From assembly GCA_052115395.1 (NCBI GenBank), contig JBFRGO010000001.1: a DNA stretch of 64,000 bases; one strand, 5' to 3'. A program made the translations under genes and the position numbers. Below the pieces are notes generated by a model. The model ran no database searches and was not told the DNA's origin. It saw nothing but the letters and a program-made list of their open reading frames with translations. The DNA is from Noviluteimonas sp052115395. GTDB lineage: Bacteria; Pseudomonadota; Gammaproteobacteria; Xanthomonadales; Xanthomonadaceae. Below, piece after piece: positions 57,005 to 64,000 of the stretch. Position 1 is the stretch's first letter. Each line of letters starts with the position of its first letter.

Positions 57005-57418
57005 TCAATGCGCAAGGCCTTCCCCTCGCGCTCTGATGTTGTCACGGAGACGATCGTTGAGATCCCGAAACGCACGCACGAGACCGTCGCAAGCTTCCTT
57101 CGAAACCCCGCACTTGATCGACATCTCGACGGTGACCACGCCTTCCTTCTCGACGAAGACGCGCTTCACCATCGACGGGTGCAGCACGTTTTTTGGCGTC
57201 GTGATGGACCAGAGCACATGCTCCGCCTGATCGTCGATGATGATCCAATCGTTTTTGGACCACTCGGTGACGCCGGGTTTTCCGCGCAGCGCCTCGAGTG
57301 CCGCTTCGGTGGAGGCGAAAGTAATCCCGGACGTGGAAGCTTCCGCAATCGGGGTCTGCGCCGACGCGCCCAAACTGCAGCCCAGCAAGAACGCGGCCAC
57401 CCATCCACGAAAATTCAA
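57005..57418 (-). CDS. secreted hypothetical protein
   Basis: About 137 residues from a TTG at 57418 (NFRGWVAAFLLGCSLGASAQ as signal peptide), preceded by GGGGAG. A GTG at 57484 gives a longer, less likely form. The mature part has FASTEAALEALRGKPGVTEW and KRVFVEKEGVVTVEMSIKCG with a final CDGLVRAFRDLNDRLR. The function is unknown. Confidence 0.6.
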   Translation of the reverse strand: MNFRGWVAAFLLGCSLGASAQTPIAEASTSGITFASTEAALEALRGKPGVTEWSKNDWIIIDDQAEHVLWSITTPKNVLHPSMVKRVFVEKEGVVTVEMSIKCGVSKEACDGLVRAFRDLNDRLRDNIRARGEGLAH

Positions 57419-57664
57419 AGTCGCGCTCCCCTCGCGAGTCAACGCGCGCTGCTTTCGCGCGGTGATCAAGCCTGAAGCGTTCACCCTTCCAGCGAACGCG
57501 ATTCACCTCGGTTACTGCTAGCGGGCACGCACGTTATGCCGGCGTGGCGATGCATCAGCTCGATCAGCAAATCCGGCAACGTGCGTCCGGCGCGGTCGCG
57601 CGTGCTGTCCGATCGCACGCAAGGGCTGCGTAAGCGATAGGGGCGCAACCACACGGAGTACGTC

Positions 57665-58762
57665 ATGCATCGTCCCCTCGCCATCGTCACCGGCCTGATC
57701 CTGTTGGCCGCCAGCGCCACGTGCGCCGCCCAGGTCAGCCGGATCAGTTTCACGCGCTCGACCTACAACGACGATTTCACCCTGCGCGCCTCGACGATCT
57801 ATCGCATCAACGCCGACGGGTCCGGGCTCATGAACCTGGGGGCCTTGACCACGGGTATCTATCGCTTCTCTCCGATGTGGTCGCCCAACGGCGCGTCGAT
57901 CGCGTACGTCTACGGCACGAGCGCATCGCCGGCCCTGAATGTCTACGTCATGACCAGCACCGGCGGCAGCCGCCACCGCGTCACGCTCGGCTCGGCGCGG
58001 CACACGCAGCCGGTGTGGAGTCCAGGCGGCACGCGCATCGCGTTCATCGCCGAAGGCGCCTCCGGTGCGTGCCTGGGCATCGTGGCGCCCGACGGAAGCG
58101 GGCAGCGCAATCTGTTCTGCCCGCCGGGCCCGGCCTACATCGACAACACGCCGCAGTGGTCGACCGACGGCACGCGCATCTTCATCTCGACCGGTTTCTA
58201 CGGCCCGGGCCTGGAGCCGCCGTATCACTCGCGCGCTTGGAGCGTGAACGCAACTTCCGGTGCAGCGACCCTGCTTACCGAGCAAACGCTGGATGAGCCG
58301 CGTTCGGTGTATTTCAATCCGAATGGCACCTCGGGGCTGTATGCGAGCACCTACCAGAACCGGCCCATCGACGCGGTCAACTTCGCGACCGACGTGCTGG
58401 TGCCGCGCACGACCGGCTACGGGCCGAAGTGGAACCGCACCGGCACGCGCTTCGCCTATACCAAGTCGGGTTCGACGGGCGCGCCGGATTTCAATTCCTA
58501 CGACCACGTCTGGGTCATGTCCGCCGACGGCAGCACCGACACCGAAGTCACGATGCCCATCGTGGACAATATCGAGTACGACGCCGTCAAGTGGTCGCGC
58601 GACGGCACGCGCATCCTGACCAACCGTACGGTGTTCGCGCCGAGCTCGCCGGGCAGCGGGACGTACACGGGCACGCCGGCGATGCGGATCTTCAACGTCG
58701 CAACCAGCGCGTACACGTCGCTGCCGAACGGGGCGGCGTCGGATTGGTATCAGTCGCCTTGA
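57665..58762 (+). CDS. secreted TolB-like beta-propeller (PD40) protein
   Basis: A 365-residue exported protein (signal MHRPLAIVTGLILLAASATC) with repeated PD40/TolB-propeller blades: SPMWSPNGASIAYVYG, QPVWSPGGTRIAFIAEG, TPQWSTDGTRIFISTG, GPKWNRTGTRFAYTKS, AVKWSRDGTRILTNRT. It is a periplasmic propeller, but without the N-terminal TolB domain, so not TolB itself. GGAG precedes the ATG. A terminator follows. Confidence 0.85.
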   Translation: MHRPLAIVTGLILLAASATCAAQVSRISFTRSTYNDDFTLRASTIYRINADGSGLMNLGALTTGIYRFSPMWSPNGASIAYVYGTSASPALNVYVMTSTGGSRHRVTLGSARHTQPVWSPGGTRIAFIAEGASGACLGIVAPDGSGQRNLFCPPGPAYIDNTPQWSTDGTRIFISTGFYGPGLEPPYHSRAWSVNATSGAATLLTEQTLDEPRSVYFNPNGTSGLYASTYQNRPIDAVNFATDVLVPRTTGYGPKWNRTGTRFAYTKSGSTGAPDFNSYDHVWVMSADGSTDTEVTMPIVDNIEYDAVKWSRDGTRILTNRTVFAPSSPGSGTYTGTPAMRIFNVATSAYTSLPNGAASDWYQSP

Positions 58763-58776
58763 TCGAACGTCGGACA

Positions 58777-58810
58777 CAAAAAAGCCCCGCGTTGTCGGCG
58801 GGGCTTTGTT
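58777..58810. terminator. bidirectional rho-independent terminator
   Basis: GCCCCGC / GCGGGGC stem (58784-58804), A-run on the left and T-run on the right, so it can serve the PD40 gene (+) and the tRNA (-). Confidence 0.9.
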
Positions 58811-58897
58811 TGGTGCCGGAAGTGGGACTCGAACCCACACGCTTTTAAGGGCGGCGGATTTTGAGTCCGCTGCGTCTACCGATTCCGCCATTCCGGC
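58811..58897 (-). tRNA. tRNA-Leu (anticodon CAA)
   Basis: 87 nt on the minus strand with encoded CCA. Acceptor stem GCCGGAA / TTCCGGC, anticodon stem-loop GCGGA-CTCAAAA-TCCGC (anticodon CAA), a long variable arm typical of Leu, and T-loop GTTCGAGTC. Confidence 0.97.
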
Positions 58898-58942
58898 GCG
58901 GGCGGGCAGTATAGCCCGGCTGTTCGCGCTTCAGAACCCGCC

Positions 58943-59557
58943 TCAGGCGGCTTCGTCGGTTTCCAGGATCGCGCTTTCGCGCACGAACCATTCGTCCTTC
59001 ACGTTCGCGAACTTCGAGCAGCATTCCATCGGCGCCTTGTAGATGTGCAGCGAGATGGCGATGCGGTCGGGACTGGCGTTGCGGATGGTGTGGTACTCGT
59101 GCGGCGGGATCAGGCTGCCGGCGCTGCCGGGGCCGGCGTGCATGCCGCCGGCGGCGCGGAAGCGGAAACGCTCGCCTTCGCGGCCCAGCAACTCGTACTG
59201 CACGATTTCCAGCTGGCCGTCCCACACGCCTTCCACGCACCACAGGCCGGAGTGGTCGTGCAGCGGCGTGCCCTGGCCGGGGCCCCAGGTCATGCAGACG
59301 ATGCTGTAGCCGTGCTCGGGGCTGCGATAGAGCTCGCGGCGGGCGTAGTGGTCGGTGATCGGCTCGTGCACGCAATCGGGCAGGCGCACGTCGCGGTCGC
59401 GGATCAGGCGGCACAGGGCGTCGCGCAGTGCGGCGGTGACCTTGTGCTCGTCGTCCTGCGCCACGGCCTCGTCGATCGCGGCGACCAGCTTGTCGCGGCC
59501 GGGGAAATCGACATCCGGGCAACAGGCGCTATCGGTGGCGGCGGGCGACGCGTTCAT
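58943..59557 (-). CDS. cysteine dioxygenase type I
   Basis: A 204-residue cupin enzyme oxidising L-cysteine to cysteine sulfinate with Fe(II) and O2. Motifs: TPLHDHSGLWCVEGVWDG (two His ligands in H-x-H) and IPPHEYHTIRNASP (third His). Length and order match bacterial CDOs. It is 51 bp downstream of the MetX-type gene on the same strand. The nearby serine O-succinyltransferase candidate would feed cysteine synthesis, so synthesis and breakdown of cysteine lie side by side. Confidence 0.92.
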   Translation of the reverse strand: MNASPAATDSACCPDVDFPGRDKLVAAIDEAVAQDDEHKVTAALRDALCRLIRDRDVRLPDCVHEPITDHYARRELYRSPEHGYSIVCMTWGPGQGTPLHDHSGLWCVEGVWDGQLEIVQYELLGREGERFRFRAAGGMHAGPGSAGSLIPPHEYHTIRNASPDRIAISLHIYKAPMECCSKFANVKDEWFVRESAILETDEAA

Positions 59558-59608
59558 GGGCTTGTACCGGAAGGGGCGACGAGGGTCGGCAACAGGACGA
59601 AATTGTAC

Positions 59609-60724
59609 TTAGACGCTTGCAAGGAAATCGCTAACCGCGGGCCCAAAACGGGCAATGTCCACGAGGAAGGCGTCGTGGCCCTGGGGGGACGGCAGGGGCA
59701 GGAAGGCCGAGTCGGCGCCCGCGGCCCGCAGCCCTTCGGCCACCTGTTGCTGTTGCTGGAGGGGGAAGAGGATGTCCGTTTCCACGCCGATGGCCAACGC
59801 GCGATCCACCCTGATCCGGCCCAGGCCGGCATCCACGTCGCCGTCTCCGTATTCGGCGAGATCGAACCAATCCATCGAACGGCTGAGGTAGAGGTAGCAG
59901 TTGGGGTCGAAGCTCCGCACGAATCGGCGCGCGTGGCCCTCCAGATAGCTCTCCACCTGGAACTCCAGGCCGAAGGGCTCGTCGTCGTCGCGACTGTCCG
60001 AATCCAACCGCACGCGACCGAACCGCCCATCCCATTCCAGCGCCGAGCGATAGGTAATCACCCCGAGCTTGCGCGCCATGCGCATCCCGGCCTCGGGGTA
60101 AACGTCCTCGGAGTAATCGCCGTGATTCCATTTCGGATCCAGGCGGATCGCCTCGCGCTGCAAAGAGCGAATGGCGATCGAAAACGGAAGCGCACGCGCG
60201 CTGCCCGAGATGTTGATGTGCGTGCGCGCGGAATTCGGATGCAGCAGCAGATAGGCGAGGGCGACCATGCCGCCCATCGAGTTGCCGATCACGCACGCGA
60301 GTGTGTCGATGCCGAAGGCTTTCACGACTTCATGGGCGGCATTCGCGCCGTCCTCCACGCTCAGATCCGGGAACGTGAGTCCATACCGTTCGTTCGTCTC
60401 CGGGTTCACCGACGCAGGCCCCGTGGACCCTTTGCAACTGCCGAGCGAATTGGTGCAGATGACGAACCATCGCTCCGTGTCGATGGGCTTGCCCGGCCCG
60501 ACCATGTCTTCCCACCAACCCGGCTCGGCGTTGCCTGCATTCTTCGCCGCGTGCGCGTTCGGCGACAGCCCGGTGAGGATCAACACCGCGTTGTCGCGTG
60601 CAGCATTGAGGGTGCCCCAGGTTTCGTAGGCCATGCGGGCGTTGCGGAGTTCGCCGCCGCGTTTCATCGGGAAGGGCGAGGGCAGGGGGTGGAAGCGCGT
60701 GCCTTGCGGGATGAATTCGGTCAT
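59609..60724 (-). CDS. metX: MetX-family O-acyltransferase, probably serine O-succinyltransferase of the Xanthomonad type
   Basis: A 371-residue alpha/beta-hydrolase-fold acyltransferase. The opening (FHPLPSPFPMKRGGELRNAR), GNSMGG nucleophile elbow (catalytic Ser), an Asp in VETDILFP and His in SPQGHDAFL give a complete Ser-Asp-His triad. It aligns in memory with the Xanthomonas/Lysobacter proteins characterised as serine O-succinyltransferases rather than homoserine acetyl- or succinyltransferases. The acceptor and acyl group cannot be proven by eye. It sits upstream of cysteine dioxygenase. Confidence 0.85.
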   Translation of the reverse strand: MTEFIPQGTRFHPLPSPFPMKRGGELRNARMAYETWGTLNAARDNAVLILTGLSPNAHAAKNAGNAEPGWWEDMVGPGKPIDTERWFVICTNSLGSCKGSTGPASVNPETNERYGLTFPDLSVEDGANAAHEVVKAFGIDTLACVIGNSMGGMVALAYLLLHPNSARTHINISGSARALPFSIAIRSLQREAIRLDPKWNHGDYSEDVYPEAGMRMARKLGVITYRSALEWDGRFGRVRLDSDSRDDDEPFGLEFQVESYLEGHARRFVRSFDPNCYLYLSRSMDWFDLAEYGDGDVDAGLGRIRVDRALAIGVETDILFPLQQQQQVAEGLRAAGADSAFLPLPSPQGHDAFLVDIARFGPAVSDFLASV

Positions 60725-60782
60725 GGGGGGAAGTTTACTGGGAGCGTCGTCCTCTTCGGAGGGACGGCGCGCCGCGCCCTTT

Positions 60783-60975
60783 CATGGAAACGATCGGTTA
60801 CCTGCAAAGCCTGCTTTGCAGCCCCCAAAGAAGGCTCGGGCGAAAAGCCCCTGATCGAAGCGACCCGCAAGGTGATGCCCCAGCGTTGGGAGTTTCAAAT
60901 TTTTTTCCCAAAAAAAATTTGGAACTCACAACGTTCGGGCGGCGCGCCAATGCTGGAGGAACGCCCTTCACATGG
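60783..60975 (-). repeat. about 190-bp interspersed repeat, copy B (inverted relative to copy A)
   Basis: Reverse complement of the copy at 10618-10815 over the whole length: hairpin GCAAAGC..GCTTTGC near 60805, TCGCTTCGATCAGG block, CTGGGGCATCACCTTGCGGG, the A/T palindrome (about 60895-60921) and CATTGGCGCGCCGCCCGAACG. Part of the 389-bp gap between metX and the next gene. Confidence 0.9.
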
Positions 60976-61113
60976 GACCCAAGCCAGAGCCAAGCCGCCG
61001 AAGTCCCACAACCCACCGCCCATCCGAAACCCGCTGATATTCCGCGCGCCCCGGAGATAAGGTCCATAGTGCAGGGTGTTCTTGCCGACCGATCAATACC
61101 CAGGGGGTGGTTC

Positions 61114-61383
61114 GTGCTACTGCAACCCGACACCGCGTTGGACCTGGAGATCAAATCCTTCACCGGCACCCTGCGCCGCTGCTTCCGAGGCGCCGGCTGG
61201 GAAGCCGTGAGCTACTACGCCGCAGACGCCTGGTCGGCCGCCAACCGCGCCGACGCCAGCTGGCCCGAAGTCGAAGCACGCGTCCGCGCCGAATGGGACG
61301 CGACGGTGGCCGTGACACGCTTGCGCCAAATCGAAACCGCGCACCTGGTGAAGTCGCCTTCGACAGGCCCCTTGGCTTCGTAA
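61114..61383 (+). CDS. hypothetical protein
   Basis: An 89-residue soluble protein starting at GTG 61114 with AGGGGG upstream (LLQPDTALDLEIKSFTGTLR; RGAGWEAVSYYAADAWSAAN; EARVRAEWDATVAVTRLRQI). Helical. The longer frame from 60784 only translates the repeat. No family recognised. Confidence 0.55.
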   Translation: MLLQPDTALDLEIKSFTGTLRRCFRGAGWEAVSYYAADAWSAANRADASWPEVEARVRAEWDATVAVTRLRQIETAHLVKSPSTGPLAS

Positions 61384-61450
61384 CCAGCGTCACCCCGCAT
61401 TCGCACCGCGCATGGCGAGCTAACCGCTTCGCCGACACGCGTTGCCCGAT

Positions 61451-61984
61451 ATGCCGCTGTTGTTACTCCTCCCGATCGCAGTCCTCGCCCTGTTCGCACT
61501 CTGGGTCGTCCTGCTCCCGATCTCGCTGTGGGCCCGCTACAACGCCGGCACCGCACGCCGACGCGCGCAGCAATGGATCATCCGCGGCAACGCATGGCTA
61601 CTCGCCATCTCCCTCCCCATCTTCCTGCTCACCGCCTGGCTCGCCTCACACTGGATGCACGCCGCCCTGCGCGACGGCTTGCTCGGCCTGCTACTCGGCG
61701 TCCTCGTCGGCATCGTGGGCCTGTGGCTGACGAAATTCGAACGCGACGCCAAAGGCCTCGTCTATACGCCCAATCGCTGGATCATCGTGGCACTCACCGC
61801 ACTGGTGGCGTTACGAATCGCTGCCGGGTTGTGGATGACTTGGCGACACGCGACGAGTGGCGCCGTCGACACACTCACCGACTGGATCGATGCAGGCGCA
61901 TGGACCGGCGTCGCCGGCGTCTTCCTCGGTTATGCACTGGCCTACACCTGGGGATTGCGAGCGCGATTGCCGCACCCGAAGTAG
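61451..61984 (+). CDS. DUF1453-like membrane protein
   Basis: A 177-residue polytopic membrane protein (LLLLLPIAVLALFALWVVLL; AWLLAISLPIFLLTAWLAS; LLGLLLGVLVGIVGLWLTKF; WIIVALTALVALRIAAGLWM). The loop GLVYTPNRWIIV between helices is characteristic of the CcdC/DUF1453 family as I recall it. ATG 61451 is preferred to TTG 61442. The function is unknown. Confidence 0.65.
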   Translation: MPLLLLLPIAVLALFALWVVLLPISLWARYNAGTARRRAQQWIIRGNAWLLAISLPIFLLTAWLASHWMHAALRDGLLGLLLGVLVGIVGLWLTKFERDAKGLVYTPNRWIIVALTALVALRIAAGLWMTWRHATSGAVDTLTDWIDAGAWTGVAGVFLGYALAYTWGLRARLPHPK

Positions 61985-62043
61985 CGCCCCTGATCGAAGC
62001 GACCCGCAAGGTGCTGGAGCGGCGCGCCAATGCTGGAGGACCA
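61984..62043 (-). repeat. about 190-bp interspersed repeat, internally deleted copy C
   Basis: The TCGCTTCGATCAGG block and the CATTGGCGCGCC block are joined directly (GCAAGGTG / CTGGAGCGGCGCGCC), with the A/T palindrome missing. Same orientation as copy B and 1 kb from it. Confidence 0.85.
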
Positions 62044-62044
62044 A

Positions 62045-62848
62045 TCAACCGCGCGCAGACCCCTCAGCAACCAACATCGAAGGCGCCAACCCGAACACCC
62101 GCCGACAAGTCCGAGTCAAATGCGCCGCATCCGAAAACCCCGCCTCATGCGCCGCCTCGGTCAAAGAGCGCCCCGAAAACGCAGCCTGCACCGCACGATC
62201 CACCCGCGCCCACAACAACCAAGCCCGCAACGACGTCCCCGTCTGCTCCACGAACAAATGCCGAAACCGCCCCGGCGACAAATGCACCGCAGCTGCCACG
62301 TCTTCCAACCGAACCTGCGACCCCAAACGCCCACGCAACCAAGCCAATGCCGCCGTGATCCGCGGATCATCGGCGGCCGCCAACACCGGATCCCCCGCGA
62401 CTCGACAAATCGCCCCCTTCGCATACTGCGACAACAACACATCGTCCGCGCCACCCACGTACTGCGCCTGCAAATGCTTCACCGCCGCGTTGGCTTCGTC
62501 GTCGGACAACAACGCAACATCGAACCCCGCGAACCGCTCCCGCAACGCAGCCCCACTGCGCGAATTCGGCTCGACGAACAAGGTCGCGATCGACGCCCCG
62601 CGCCCATCGAAACTGTGCGGCCGATCCGGCATCACGACCATCCCGCGCGCCGTCCGCGCCGCAGGCCAAGCGCCAGCGCGAATCTGGAAATCGCCATCCA
62701 TCGCCAGCGAAATCTGGATCGCGTGATGCGCGTGCGTCTGCACCGCGCCCAGATGCACGCCGATCCACAGCGACCCCCCGGGCCAGCCGATGATCCGGCC
62801 GATGCCCGCGACCGGCCGTTTGCTTGAAACCTGCGCGTCGGAACCCAT
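62045..62848 (-). CDS. AraC-family transcriptional regulator
   Basis: A 267-residue regulator. The N-terminal cupin-like sensor (residues 25-150: IGVHLGAVQTHAHHAIQISL) contains a His-rich stretch that could bind metal. The C-terminal AraC double helix-turn-helix is at about 170-262 (VRLEDVAAAVHLSPGRFRHL; SLTEAAHEAGFSDAAHLTRT), with the classic second HTH. It is divergent from the metallothionein-like gene (97-bp intergenic), which makes that gene a natural candidate target. No operator was identified. Confidence 0.88.
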   Translation of the reverse strand: MGSDAQVSSKRPVAGIGRIIGWPGGSLWIGVHLGAVQTHAHHAIQISLAMDGDFQIRAGAWPAARTARGMVVMPDRPHSFDGRGASIATLFVEPNSRSGAALRERFAGFDVALLSDDEANAAVKHLQAQYVGGADDVLLSQYAKGAICRVAGDPVLAAADDPRITAALAWLRGRLGSQVRLEDVAAAVHLSPGRFRHLFVEQTGTSLRAWLLWARVDRAVQAAFSGRSLTEAAHEAGFSDAAHLTRTCRRVFGLAPSMLVAEGSARG

Positions 62849-62945
62849 CGTTGCGAACAGCCCCTTCGTTCAAGAGCCTGGCGGGAGAGGGCCCCAAGAT
62901 TACCCGCAGGCCAATCACGGCCTGACCCGACCCCCGGAGACGACC

Positions 62946-63095
62946 ATGAACACCGAAACCAAAGCCGCCTGCACCTGTACCGCTTGCATCGGCGCCGCCT
63001 GCACCTGCGGCTGCCAGACCCCCGCCGCCGCCAAGGGCGCCTGCCAGTGCGGTTGCCAGGACGCGAAACCCTGCCAGTGCGGCCCGAGCAGCTGA
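62946..63095 (+). CDS. small Cys-rich metallothionein-like protein
   Basis: A 49-residue protein with eleven cysteines, mostly in C-x-C pairs: Cys 9, 11, 14, 19, 21, 23, 33, 35, 37, 43 and 45 (ACTCTACIGAACTCGCQ; CQCGCQDAKPCQC). No aromatic residues and no signal peptide, so it is cytoplasmic. It should bind Zn, Cu or Cd in thiolate clusters. GGAGACGACC precedes the ATG. It is divergent from the AraC regulator. Confidence 0.85.
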   Translation: MNTETKAACTCTACIGAACTCGCQTPAAAKGACQCGCQDAKPCQCGPSS

Positions 63096-63099
63096 TCCA

Positions 63100-63897
63100 T
63101 TACTTCGGCAGGTAGTCGTTCGCCTCCACCAGCTCGACACCCGGCGCATCGATGACGCACTGACGCAACAGATAGGCGTGCCCTTCACCGAAGAACACGA
63201 CCGCGCGACCACCGGCCGGCACGGATTGCAGGAGCCTCGCGCAGATCGCGAGATTGCGCGCATACCAGGCGCCCACCAGGCGGGCGCCTGGCTGCGTGTC
63301 GCCATCGCCGTAACGCAGCAGGTCCATGTAGAACCCGTGGTTCTTGAACGCACGCGCCGGCTGGTTCATGTAACGAAGCACCGACCCGATGCTGCCACCG
63401 GCGACCCGTTGGCTCAGCACCTGCACTTCCTTCCCCGCATCCGCCAGCGCAGCCTCCAACCGCGGCGCCATGCCATGGCTGCTTGCGTACTCTTTGACGG
63501 CATCGAAAGGAAACTCGCCCTGCGCGTCGATGCCCTGGACATGCTCGAGATCGCGCAACGCCGCCAACCGGAACCCCAACTGCACGACTTCATTCCGCGA
63601 AGGCGCGAGCTTCCCGGCGCGATAACTGGCGTACTGCTCATTCGTCGTCGCCGCCGGCCACTCCACCATGACTTGCGTCGGCGCGAACCGCGCGAGCGAC
63701 TTGGCGACGTCGGCGATTTCCGCCTGGCGCTTCTTGGCAAGAACGTCGTCGACCTGGACATTGAAGATGTCCTTCCCCGGGTTATCCAGGTGGAAGGTGC
63801 CGACGATCATGACCTGCGTCGGCGCGGGTGATTCCTGGGCCATGGCATCGCCGGCGGCGAGCAGCGCGAAAACAAGTGCAAGCAGCCTTGCGAACAT
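63100..63897 (-). CDS. DUF5694-like secreted protein
   Basis: A 265-residue exported protein (signal MFARLLALVFALLAAGDAMA). The first strand TQVMIVGTFHLDNPGKDIFN and the block PTQVMVEWPAATTNEQYASY, then VVFFGEGHAYLLRQCVID, are the pattern I remember for DUF5694, related to the TraB/ChaN-like fold with G-T-F-H and G-E-G-H metal-type motifs. The function is unknown. GGAG lies upstream of the ATG. Confidence 0.75.
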   Translation of the reverse strand: MFARLLALVFALLAAGDAMAQESPAPTQVMIVGTFHLDNPGKDIFNVQVDDVLAKKRQAEIADVAKSLARFAPTQVMVEWPAATTNEQYASYRAGKLAPSRNEVVQLGFRLAALRDLEHVQGIDAQGEFPFDAVKEYASSHGMAPRLEAALADAGKEVQVLSQRVAGGSIGSVLRYMNQPARAFKNHGFYMDLLRYGDGDTQPGARLVGAWYARNLAICARLLQSVPAGGRAVVFFGEGHAYLLRQCVIDAPGVELVEANDYLPK

Positions 63898-64000
63898 GCG
63901 AGATCTCCATCGCCGATGCGCACGGAATCTTACGCTCCCACGGGCCGCCCGCGTAGCTTCGGCAGGACGGCGCGCCACGTGACGTGGTGTGGTTCCCCTG

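Noticed and set aside
58811..58897. tRNA-Leu as an integration site of a genomic island
   Set aside because: No repeated tRNA 3' end and no integrase gene were seen nearby.

Overview
The window is high-GC chromosomal DNA from a gammaproteobacterium, most likely Xanthomonadaceae (Lysobacter/Luteimonas-like). This is inferred from the MetX homologue of the Xanthomonad serine O-succinyltransferase type, a HiPIP electron carrier, DUF2058 and LssY-domain proteins, and generally high GC with few mobile elements. No rRNA, CRISPR array, transposase, integrase or phage module was seen. One tRNA (Leu, CAA) is present.

Region by region. 0-13.6 kb: ordinary genes. These are the start of a DUF938 methyltransferase, a large secreted NHL/FG-GAP protein, a phosphate-type porin, a methyl-accepting chemotaxis protein, a small membrane-protein/lipoprotein operon, a Tat-exported PhoD-type phosphatase, DUF2058, a YgjP-like metallopeptidase coupled to a cupin, and Hsp20 with a sigma32-like promoter and a good terminator. 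13.7-15.1 kb: three small unknown genes separated by paired palindromic repeats. 15.1-27 kb: an alcohol dehydrogenase convergent with an acetate kinase/phosphate acetyltransferase operon, secreted small proteins, a HiPIP, and an L,D-transpeptidase next to an Lpp-like lipoprotein. 27.1-40.4 kb: an accessory array of about 25 short genes. Of these 22 lie on the minus strand, most are unrecognised, and nearly every junction carries the same paired palindrome (R1/R2). One gene-plus-repeat unit is duplicated, one gene start is partly duplicated, and two genes are frameshifted. 41-52.5 kb: a VWA-OmpA protein and a DUF2541-like protein, then a long minus-strand block made of two LssY_C lipoproteins and a hydrolase-like lipoprotein, followed by an AI-2E family permease, outer-membrane factor, membrane-fusion protein, DUF2955-like permease and a K+ channel-like protein. 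53.4-57.5 kb: Tex, with stray R elements on both sides, and three small unknown genes. 57.6-64 kb: a TolB-like beta-propeller protein, tRNA-Leu, cysteine dioxygenase, the MetX/serine O-succinyltransferase homologue, membrane proteins, an AraC regulator divergent from a metallothionein-like gene, and a DUF5694 protein.

The most unusual feature is the R1/R2 palindrome array. Its units behave like cassettes (gene plus palindrome pair, duplicated precisely between palindromes) but lack the canonical integron attC core and any visible integrase. A second, unrelated repeat of about 190 bp with an A/T-rich palindromic core occurs near 10.7 kb and, inverted, near 60.9 kb. A third, internally deleted copy lies near 62 kb.

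Work was by eye. Family names are from memory of the families and no search was run. Start codons were chosen from Shine-Dalgarno matches and signal peptides where possible.
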